Of a stretch of 64,000 nt of DNA, positions 56,910 through 64,000 are shown in pieces. Source of the DNA: Skermanella aerolata KACC 11604 (GTDB taxonomy: Bacteria > Pseudomonadota > Alphaproteobacteria > Azospirillales > Azospirillaceae); the NCBI RefSeq assembly GCF_000936425.1, contig NZ_AVFK01000001.1, forward strand, positions 496,001-560,000, in the 5' to 3' direction. Made by a program: the position numbers and the translations under genes. Numbering within the stretch: the stretch's first letter is position 1; the number at the start of each line of letters is the position of its first letter. The notes below the pieces were generated by a model. It ran no database searches, was not told the DNA's origin, and saw only the letters and a list, made by a program, of their open reading frames with translations.

Positions 56910-58618
56910 TGAAGCGCGCTACAGCAGCTCTCGCGGCGGCCTCGGGCCTTGCCGCTGCCGTCCTTTCCTTCTCCGGCGCTGCCCTAGCTGCCGACGCGAT
57001 CACCGGTGCCGTCCAGAAGGCCGAAACCAACTGGACCGCCATCGTCATGTTCCTGGCTTTCGTGGCGGGGACCCTGGGCATTACCTACTGGGCCGCTTCC
57101 AAGACCAAGACGGCGAAGGACTTCTACTCCGCCGGCGGCGGCATCACCGGCTTCCAGAACGGTCTGGCGATCGCCGGCGACTATATGTCCGCTGCGTCCT
57201 TCCTCGGTATTTCCGCCCTCGTCTACGGCTCCGGCTATGACGGCGTCATCTACTCGATCGGCTTCCTGGTCGGCTGGCCGGTCATTCTGTTCCTGATCGC
57301 CGAGCAGCTCCGCAACCTCGGCAAGTACACCTTCGCCGACGTGGCGTCGTACCGGCTCCAGCAGACTCCGATCCGTACGCTGGCCGCTTCCGGCTCGCTG
57401 GTCGTCGTGGCGCTCTACCTGATCGCCCAGATGGTCGGCGCCGGCAAGCTGATCCAGCTGCTGTTCGGTCTCGACTACGCCTACGCCGTCGTCATGGTCG
57501 GCATCCTGATGATCATGTACGTGACCTTCGGCGGCATGCTCGCGACGACCTGGGTCCAGATCATCAAGGCCGTCCTGCTGCTCTCCGGCGCCTCCTTCAT
57601 GGCGATCATGGTGCTGGTCCACTACGGCTTCAACTTCGGGGCGCTGTTCCAGGCCGCCGTCGACGTCCACCCCAAGGGCATCGCGATCATGCAGCCCGGT
57701 ACCCTGGTCAAGGACCCGGTCTCGGCGATTTCGCTCGGCATCGCGCTTATGTTCGGCACCGCCGGACTGCCGCACATCCTGATGCGCTTCTTCACCGTCG
57801 CCGACGCCAAGGAAGCCCGCAAGTCGGTCTTCTACGCCACCGGCTTCATCGGCTATTTCTACATCCTGACCTTCATCATCGGCTTCGGCGCCATCGTCCT
57901 GCTGATGAACGACCCGTCCTACTTCAAGGTCGCGGCCGACGGTACCTACAACAAGCTGACCGGCGTCCAGGGCGGCGCCAACATGGTCGCCATCCATTTG
58001 GCCAAGGCGGTCGGCGGCGACTTGTTCCTGGGCTTCATCTCGGCCGTCGCCTTCGCCACCATCCTCGCCGTCGTGTCGGGCCTGACGCTGGCCGGCGCTT
58101 CTGCGGTCAGCCATGACCTCTACGCCTCGGTGTTCCGCCGTGGCCGGGTCAACGAAGTGCAGGAAATCCGAGTCTCCAAGATGGCGACCGTCGCCCTGGG
58201 CGTCCTGGCGATCGTGCTCGGCATCGCTTTCGAGCAGCAGAACATCGCCTTCATGGTCGGCCTGGCCTTCGCCATCGCGGCGAGCGCCAACTTCCCGATC
58301 ATCGTCCTGTCGATGTTCTGGTCCAAGCTGACCACCAACGGCGCCCTGATCGGCGGCTTCATGGGCCTGATCAGCGCTACCGTGCTGGTGGTCCTCGGCC
58401 CGGCGGTGTGGGAAGGCGTGCTGGGCAACGTCAAGGGTTCGGCTCCGTTCCCCTATGACAACCCCGCCATCTTCTCCGTCCCGCTGGCGTTCATCGGTTC
58501 CTGGCTGTTCTCCATCCTGGACAAGAGCCAGAACGCCCGTGACGAAGAAGCTGCCTACGAAGCTCAGTACATCCGCTCCCAGACCGGTCTGGGTGCTGAA
58601 GGCGCCTCCTCTCACTGA
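56909..58618 (+). CDS. actP: Acetate/cation symporter ActP
   Basis: A 569-residue sodium:solute symporter with an N-terminal signal-like segment and about 13 membrane spans. Recognisable are [35 protein letters not shown] and [16 protein letters not shown], and the C-terminal tail [21 protein letters not shown]. It imports acetate and similar short monocarboxylates. Two hairpins, the second with a T-run, follow the gene. Confidence 0.92.
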   Translation: MKRATAALAAASGLAAAVLSFSGAALAADAITGAVQKAETNWTAIVMFLAFVAGTLGITYWAASKTKTAKDFYSAGGGITGFQNGLAIAGDYMSAASFLGISALVYGSGYDGVIYSIGFLVGWPVILFLIAEQLRNLGKYTFADVASYRLQQTPIRTLAASGSLVVVALYLIAQMVGAGKLIQLLFGLDYAYAVVMVGILMIMYVTFGGMLATTWVQIIKAVLLLSGASFMAIMVLVHYGFNFGALFQAAVDVHPKGIAIMQPGTLVKDPVSAISLGIALMFGTAGLPHILMRFFTVADAKEARKSVFYATGFIGYFYILTFIIGFGAIVLLMNDPSYFKVAADGTYNKLTGVQGGANMVAIHLAKAVGGDLFLGFISAVAFATILAVVSGLTLAGASAVSHDLYASVFRRGRVNEVQEIRVSKMATVALGVLAIVLGIAFEQQNIAFMVGLAFAIAASANFPIIVLSMFWSKLTTNGALIGGFMGLISATVLVVLGPAVWEGVLGNVKGSAPFPYDNPAIFSVPLAFIGSWLFSILDKSQNARDEEAAYEAQYIRSQTGLGAEGASSH

Positions 58619-58639
58619 GGAAACGCTCGCTGAGTTATA

Positions 58640-58668
58640 GTGTCACGGTGCGCCCTGCGCCGTGACAC
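58640..58668 (+). terminator. Hairpin after actP without T-run
   Basis: Perfect nine-base arms GTGTCACGG and CCGTGACAC around an eleven-base loop. It may protect the actP transcript 3' end; no T-run follows. Confidence 0.45.
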
Positions 58669-58679
58669 CGGTACTCGCC

Positions 58680-58716
58680 AAAGCGCCCCGAGGATGCCAA
58701 CCTTGGGGCGCTTTTT
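58680..58716 (+). terminator. Rho-independent terminator after actP
   Basis: Arms AAAGCGCCCCGAGG and CCTTGGGGCGCTTT (one mismatch) with a short loop, followed by TTTTT. It separates actP from the DUF294-type gene. Confidence 0.8.
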
Positions 58717-58746
58717 CATGACCATCAACGGCGAAGGTCCGTAGTC

Positions 58747-60553
58747 GTGCCTGAAGCTTTGAGTTTCACAAGCCCTCCTTTCGACCGCCTGAGCGATGCC
58801 GAGCGCGATCGGGTCCGTGCCGCATCCGATCTGGCGGCGTGGCCTAAGGGAACCACGATCCTACGCGGCGATGACGCGGCCGAGCATCTTCATGTCGTCC
58901 TTAAGGGACTGGTCCATGAAGTGGAAGGCGCCGAGGTGCTGACATCCTATGGACCCGGCGAGAGCTTCGACGCCAAGGCGCTTCTCGGCACGCCGTGCAC
59001 CAGTTCCTTCGTCGTGCGCGAAGACACCGTATGCCAGCTCCTGCCGGCTGCCCTGTTCCTCGACCTGACCCGAGCCAACCCCTTATTTCGGCGCGTGGTA
59101 CCACCAGGAATTGATCGAGCGGCTGCGTGAGATGGCTGTCCGTCAGGCCAACGGGGAGATGACCTCCTTCATGATGGCCCGCATCCGCCAGGCCTTCATT
59201 CATCCCGCGACCTATGTCGATGCGTCCTGTACCGCCCGCGAGGCCGTCGCCGCCATGAAGGCGACGCGCTCGACGTCGCTGCTGGTCCGCGACGGCGAGG
59301 GGGCGGACGAACGCGTCGGTGTCCTGAGCGATCGCGATCTGCGCGATGCCGTTATCCTGGATGGCGCGCCGGTCACATCGCCGGTCGGACCCTTCACCAG
59401 CTATTCGCTGATCTCGCTCGATATCGACGATTTCCTGTTCAATGCCCTGGTCGTGATGACCAAGCACGGCATCCGCCGCATCGTGGTGACGGAGGAGGGC
59501 AGGATCGCCGGCATCCTGGAGCAGGTCGACCTGCTGGGCTTCCTGTCCAACAACTCCCATGTCGTAGCGATCCGTGTCGAGCGCGCGAGCGATCTTGCCG
59601 ATCTCAAGACCGCTTCGGCCGAAATCCCGACCCTGATCCAGGCTCTGCATGCCAATGGGGTCAAGGTTCAGCTGATCGCGGAGATGGTGACGGCCTTGAA
59701 CCGCCGGATCTTCGCAAAGCTGTTCGAAATGCTGGCGCCCCCCGATCTGCTGGCGAACTCCTGCCTGATCGTCATGGGCAGCGAAGGCCGGGGCGAGCAG
59801 ATCCTGAAGACCGATCAGGACAACGGCCTGATCCTGCGCGATGGCTATGCCTGTCCCAATCTCGACGCGATCACCGCCGAGTTCTCACGGTCGCTGATCG
59901 AGTTCGGATATCCCGAGTGTCCCGGCAAGATCATGGTCAACACGCCGGAATGGACAAGGCCGCTGGCCGGATACCGGGAGGCGATTCACAATTGGGTCCA
60001 TCATCCCGACGAGGCGGCTCAGCTCAACCTTGCGATCTTCTACGATGCGGCTGCCGTGGCCGGGGACGCCACACTGCTGGAGAAGGCGCGCGACTACCTG
60101 CTCGAAACCCTGTCCAGCAACGATGTCTTCTTCTCCCATTTCGCTCGTCCTACGCTGAGCTTCGAAACTCCCATCGGCATGTTCTCCAACCTGCGCGGAG
60201 AGCAGCTCGACATCAAGAAGGGTGGTATCTTCCCGCTGGTCCACGGAGTGCGCAGTCTCGCACTCGAGAAGCGCATGACCGAGCGCAATACCCTGGATCG
60301 GATCGAAAAGCTGCTGGCTCTGGGTGTCTTCGATCGGACAATGGCGACCGAATTGTCGGAGTCGCTGCTAGCAATGATGGCGCTGCGCTTGAAGCTTCGC
60401 CTTGCCGCCGGCGAGATCGGAACCCAGACGGACAACTTCATCCGGCCCGACCAGTTGAACCGGCTGGAACGCGACCTGCTCAAGGACTCGCTCTCTATCG
60501 TCAAGCGGTTCAAGGAATTCATTACATATCATTTCCACTTGAAGATGTTTTGA
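58747..60553 (+). pseudogene. cNMP-binding/CBS/DUF294 nucleotidyltransferase, interrupted by a +1 frameshift
   Basis: Together the two frames would encode one protein of about 600 residues: a cNMP-binding domain (GTG start 58747; GTTILRGDDAAEHLHVVLKG), a CBS pair (about 150-280), a DUF294 nucleotidyltransferase (GSEGRGEQILKTDQDNGLIL) and a C-terminal helical domain. The first frame goes out at 59086-59093 (CCCTTATTTCGG), where one T too many breaks NPLFGAWYHQELIERLRE; it stops at 59130 after unrelated residues. The remaining part stays open to 60553. Either the gene is recently broken, or there is a sequencing/assembly error, or recoding. The family commonly follows actP and precedes an exonuclease-like gene, as here. 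Confidence 0.7.
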
Positions 60554-60555
60554 AC

Positions 60556-61101
60556 ATGCTGTCGGATCTCCGTAAAAGCTTCAATCGGCGCAATCTGACC
60601 GATCCCGCATTCGGTTTCCTGTTCGATGAGGATTCCAGCGGTGAAGTCGTCGTTCTGGCGGTCGGAGCCACATCCTTCGAGCCGGCGCAGGCCGATCTCC
60701 TGGAACTCACCGGCATCCTGGTCAAAGGCAATCGTCTTCTGACCAGCGAAAAGCTCCATCTGAAGGTGGGGGAGGGGGCTGCGACGGCGGAAGCGGCGGC
60801 CCTGGACCTTCTCAGGTTCGCCGGGTCTCGGCCGCTGGCCGGTTACTATCTGAACTTCGCCGTCGGTTTGCTGGATCGCATCATCCGCCCGGTGATCGGC
60901 GTGCAGATCCCCAATGAGCGGATCGAAGTATCGAGTCTGTACTACGATCAGCGTCGGGTAATTCCGGGGCGGACCGCCACGGACTTGCGTTTCGACTCGA
61001 TCCTTCGGGACCTAGATCTGCCCGATCGCGGCGCCTCCGGATCGTTCGACGATGCCGTTTCCGCTGGATTGATTTATCTGACGCTAAGGCAACCCGCGTG
61101 A
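60556..61101 (+). CDS. Exonuclease-like (DnaQ-type) protein lacking catalytic acids
   Basis: A 181-residue protein that starts three bases after the DUF294 stop. Its layout resembles the DnaQ/polymerase III epsilon-type exonucleases usually found in this place (VVVLAVGATSFEPAQADLLELTGILVKGNRLLTSEKLHLKV parallels the first core strand and turn). The DxE metal motif that should sit in the first strand is replaced by AVGAT, and no clear HxxxD is seen near the end. It is therefore probably a catalytically dead paralogue. The family call is by context and pattern, so moderate. Confidence 0.5.
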   Translation: MLSDLRKSFNRRNLTDPAFGFLFDEDSSGEVVVLAVGATSFEPAQADLLELTGILVKGNRLLTSEKLHLKVGEGAATAEAAALDLLRFAGSRPLAGYYLNFAVGLLDRIIRPVIGVQIPNERIEVSSLYYDQRRVIPGRTATDLRFDSILRDLDLPDRGASGSFDDAVSAGLIYLTLRQPA

Positions 61102-61203
61102 TCTGCCCCTTCGATCGAAACAATTCGTATTGACGGGTGCCGTGCAACGACCCTGCTGATCTACCGCTTGATTAAGCCACTAACCGGTCATTTCAGGATG
61201 CCG

Positions 61204-62025
61204 ATGATCGCTCGCCTGATCGTCCTAGTCAGCTTGATGGGGTTCCTGAACCTCGCCTTCGGCGAGGCGAGAGCGCTCGATCTCGTCAATGTGGTGCTGG
61301 CGCCCATGCCTCCTTTCGTGATCGAAGGCGGAACGTTGGGATCTCCGCCCGGGATCGTGTCGGAGATCATCACCGAAGCTTATCGGCGTGATGGCAAGCG
61401 GCCATATTATGCATATATGCCCGCTGCACGAGCCGAGCATACGGTGCGTAATGGCAGGGCGATGGCGACGGTCGTTTCGGGTGATCCCGGCGATCACGCA
61501 GGCAGCTTCGTCCTGTCGAACAGCTTGCTGAGGACCCCCGTCAGCGCCGTCATCGCTTCCGGCTACGCAGGTCCGCCCCTGACGAGCTTCAATGCGGTCG
61601 CCGAGCGGCAGGCCACGATCCTGATGGAAGGGCAAGGGCGACTGAGGGTCATCTCGATCCATGGCGATCCCGTCATCGACGATCTGCACGAAGCCGGGGT
61701 CGAGGTCGAAGAGGTTCCCGGCATCGAATCTGCCATGTCTCTGGTCGTCAGGGCGGACGGCCGGGTGGTCCTGGTGACCTTCTCCAACGCCGCGGTGCAT
61801 CTCGCTCAGAACACCGGTGTCCCGATGGCGCAGTTCCAGTCGTTTACGATCGGGTACTCCGACTTCTATCTGGCTATATCGCGCACCCGGCCCGGCGCGA
61901 TCGATCTGGCGAACCGGTTTAACCGGTCATTGGAGATCCTGCGCCTTGACGGGACCATCGACGCCATCCTCGATCGCTACGGGGCCGGCCGAACCTCTCC
62001 GGACCAGTCTCCAACCACCGATTAA
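61204..62025 (+). CDS. Secreted periplasmic solute-binding-like protein
   Basis: A 273-residue exported protein of the bacterial extracellular solute-binding family 3 type. Signal peptide about residues 1-24 (ends ARALDL). The mature part has PPFVIEGGTLGSPPGIVSEIITEAYRRDGKR, the usual first lobe, and YMPAARAEHTVRNGRAMATV. ATG at 61204 with AGGA five bases before is used. No transporter genes are close, so it may be a stand-alone sensor or detached binding protein. Confidence 0.65.
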   Translation: MIARLIVLVSLMGFLNLAFGEARALDLVNVVLAPMPPFVIEGGTLGSPPGIVSEIITEAYRRDGKRPYYAYMPAARAEHTVRNGRAMATVVSGDPGDHAGSFVLSNSLLRTPVSAVIASGYAGPPLTSFNAVAERQATILMEGQGRLRVISIHGDPVIDDLHEAGVEVEEVPGIESAMSLVVRADGRVVLVTFSNAAVHLAQNTGVPMAQFQSFTIGYSDFYLAISRTRPGAIDLANRFNRSLEILRLDGTIDAILDRYGAGRTSPDQSPTTD

Positions 62026-62165
62026 CCCGTTCGATATTGTCACCGTCGCAACGAATCGGTGATTGGCGGGTTTTTGGCTCGATGATTTCACATCTTGCCG
62101 GGTAGCTCCGAAGCACGTCCCCGGCTAGCTTCGTGATTTGCCACAGCTCCGGATCAAACGAACGG

Positions 62166-64000
62166 ATGATGACCGACCGAATACTCGACCGGTCCGCGCG
62201 CGGCCTTTTTCTGATATTGCCCGTGCTGGCCCTCATGCTCAGCACTCTTCCGGCGTCTGCCCAGATGCCGTCGGGCGTTCTGCCCGGAGCGTCCGCCCCA
62301 GCGAAGCCGGCAACTCAATCCACTGCGGAAAGCGGTGATCCAGGGGACCGGATCGCCTCCCTGCTGGCCACCTTGGAAGATCCGGCTGCACGGGAGCGGC
62401 TTACGGCTCAACTGCGGACGCTGCTCGATACGCAGGAGCAGACTGAACCGGAGACGGTCGAGCCACCCAGTTCCCGCGTGCTCGAATTCATGTCCGAGCG
62501 TGTCGGCAGGCTCACCCGCCAGATGGTCGCCTTCGGCAGCGTTTTCGCCGACCTGCCCGACACGGTCGATTGGCTCGAGGGGCAGGCGACGGACCAGACA
62601 CGGCGGGATCGCTGGTTGCAGTTGATGTCCCAGCTCCTCCTCGCCGTAGGGGCCGGGTTTGCGGCCAGCGCGATGGCATCCCGGCTGCTCAGGCGGGCGC
62701 GTTTGTCGATCGAAAGCCGCCGGAACGAGCGGATACTTGCGCGTATTCCCTTGGCGATCCTCCGTACCGTCCTGGAAGTGGTCCCGATCGCAGCCTTCGG
62801 CATAGCCGGCTATGGCATGCTATCGGTTACCGACCCGCCCCTGGTCATCCGGCTGGTGGCTCTCATCGTGATCAACGCCACCATCCTGATCCAGCTTGTC
62901 CTGGCGGTTACCCGGGGCATCCTGGCTCCCGTGGCGCGCAATCTCAGGATGCTCCCGATCGGTGACGAATCGGCGCATTACGGATATATCTGGGTCCGAC
63001 GGCTGGCCTATACCTGCGTCTACGGCTTCTTCATCTCGGAAGCGGCCTATATGCTGGGCTTGCCCGGCGGCGCCCATGAGGCGCTGCTCAAGGTCGTCGG
63101 CCTCATTGCGACCGGCATGCTGGTCATCCTGATCCTCCAGAACCGGAAGGACGTAGCGGAGTGGCTGCGCGGACGGCCATTGACCGGCGGTTCCAACGGC
63201 CATGTCGAGGCGGAGGAGATCGCCGCCGGAACGCGCAGCGGCACCTTGCGGGCGGCGCGGCGGCGGCTGGCGGATGTCTGGCATATCTTGACGATCCTTT
63301 ATCTGGTCGTGATCTACGGTATCTGGGCTCTCAGCATTCCTGACGGGTTCGAGTTCATGCTGAGGGCGACCGGCCTGTCGCTGCTGATCCTGATTGCGGC
63401 CCGGATCGTCGTGAACCTGATCGATGCCCTGATCCGGCGGGGCTTCTCGATCTCGCCGGACATAAAGCGCGAGTTCCCCCATCTGGAAGAACGCGCCAAC
63501 CGCTATCTGCCCATTCTCCAGCGGGTATTGAAGGCCATCATCTGGTTCTTCGCCCTGCTGGCGCTGCTCGCAGCCTGGGGCGTGGACAGCTTTGCGTGGC
63601 TCGAATCGCCACTCGGCCAACGCATCAGTTCCAGCGCCATATCGATCAGCGTCGTACTGCTGCTGGCCGTCATCACCTGGGAAGTCGTCACCAACCTGAT
63701 CGAGCATTACCTGTCCGGCAACGACCGCTACGGCACCCGGATCGAGCGGAGCGCCCGCGTCCGAACGCTGCTGCCGCTGCTGCGGAATGCCGTCATGGTT
63801 CTGCTCATCACCGTGGTCAGCCTCGTCACCCTGTCGGAGATCGGCGTCAACATAGCGCCGTTGCTGGCGGGCGCCGGTGTCATCGGTCTCGCGATCGGCT
63901 TCGGGTCGCAAACGCTGGTGAAGGACGTCATTACCGGCCTGTTCATCCTGTTCGAGGACACCATTTCGGTCGGCGACGTGGTCGATGTCGGCGGCGGTCA
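62166..64000 (+). CDS. Mechanosensitive channel of the MscS family, 3' end cut by window
   Basis: From the ATG at 62166 the frame stays open to the window end (over 611 codons visible). It starts with a signal-like segment (ends PASAQMP), followed by a periplasmic linker and about eight membrane segments. The pore-lining helix and the start of the MscS beta domain are seen in NIAPLLAGAGVIGLAIGFGSQTLVKDVITGLFILFEDTISVGDVVDVGGG. It opens on membrane tension to protect from hypo-osmotic shock. The C-terminal part is outside the window. Confidence 0.85.
   Translation, partial: MMTDRILDRSARGLFLILPVLALMLSTLPASAQMPSGVLPGASAPAKPATQSTAESGDPGDRIASLLATLEDPAARERLTAQLRTLLDTQEQTEPETVEPPSSRVLEFMSERVGRLTRQMVAFGSVFADLPDTVDWLEGQATDQTRRDRWLQLMSQLLLAVGAGFAASAMASRLLRRARLSIESRRNERILARIPLAILRTVLEVVPIAAFGIAGYGMLSVTDPPLVIRLVALIVINATILIQLVLAVTRGILAPVARNLRMLPIGDESAHYGYIWVRRLAYTCVYGFFISEAAYMLGLPGGAHEALLKVVGLIATGMLVILILQNRKDVAEWLRGRPLTGGSNGHVEAEEIAAGTRSGTLRAARRRLADVWHILTILYLVVIYGIWALSIPDGFEFMLRATGLSLLILIAARIVVNLIDALIRRGFSISPDIKREFPHLEERANRYLPILQRVLKAIIWFFALLALLAAWGVDSFAWLESPLGQRISSSAISISVVLLLAVITWEVVTNLIEHYLSGNDRYGTRIERSARVRTLLPLLRNAVMVLLITVVSLVTLSEIGVNIAPLLAGAGVIGLAIGFGSQTLVKDVITGLFILFEDTISVGDVVDVGGG

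Noticed and set aside
56984-58615. 543-residue minus-strand frame opposite actP
   Set aside because: Antisense to actP; highly acidic and His-rich composition without motifs.

Overview
The window looks like a chromosomal segment of a high-GC Gram-negative alphaproteobacterium, probably Rhodospirillales of the Azospirillum/Skermanella kind. This is inferred from protein style (BioMNY, ActP-DUF485, DUF294 and PRC-barrel proteins, many ABC importers) and codon bias; no rRNA is present to settle it. I found no insertion sequence, prophage or CRISPR array. The assignment to genus is not firm.

Layout. 1-6 kb: end of a universal-stress-like gene, then a rhamnose-type sugar ABC importer (rhaSTPQ) with an aldo/keto reductase. 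6-14 kb (minus strand): an operon usually annotated as 'urea carboxylase', preceded by a clear guanidine-I (ykkC) riboswitch and, directly upstream of that, a near-consensus sigma-54 promoter. It is best read as a guanidine uptake and degradation operon (two carboxyguanidine-deiminase-type DUF1989 proteins, guanidine carboxylase, nitrate/taurine-type ABC importer). 14.2-16.1 kb: bioMNY biotin importer, next to this biotin-dependent carboxylase. 16.1-23.6 kb: a second, LysR-controlled operon (ABC importer, two short-chain dehydrogenases, creatininase-like enzyme, ureohydrolase, third DUF1989 protein) that looks like a catabolic pathway for an unidentified guanidino or cyclic-guanidine compound. 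This is the best candidate for an undescribed system.

23.8-37.4 kb: EAL-CBS-GGDEF protein, DUF1264 lipoprotein, msrA, acyl-CoA synthetase, aromatic aminotransferase, recO-parC, two periplasmic PRC-barrel proteins, a LivK-type binding protein and a dehydrogenase. 37.4-48 kb: glycosyltransferases, galE, methyltransferases and a FemAB/CelD-like acyltransferase (surface glycan or glycolipid locus), an odd tRNA gene, a CYTH-CHAD protein with an orphan ParA, then pgk at 48.2 kb. 49.4-53.1 kb: four-gene operon pairing two arsenosugar-type glycosyltransferases with a small-molecule kinase and an orphan binding protein. 53.2-56.4 kb: two sensor kinases. 56.6-61.1 kb: DUF485-actP acetate uptake followed by a frameshifted cNMP-CBS-nucleotidyltransferase gene and a degenerate exonuclease-like protein. 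61.2-64 kb: periplasmic amino-acid-type binding protein and the start of an MscS-type channel cut by the window end.

How the parts fit: 6.1-23.6 kb reads as one nitrogen-scavenging island. One half is sensed through RNA (guanidine) and gated by sigma-54; the other is sensed by a LysR protein; the biotin importer between them could supply the carboxylase cofactor. Allophanate hydrolase, needed to finish guanidine degradation, is not in the window and must be encoded elsewhere if the pathway is complete.
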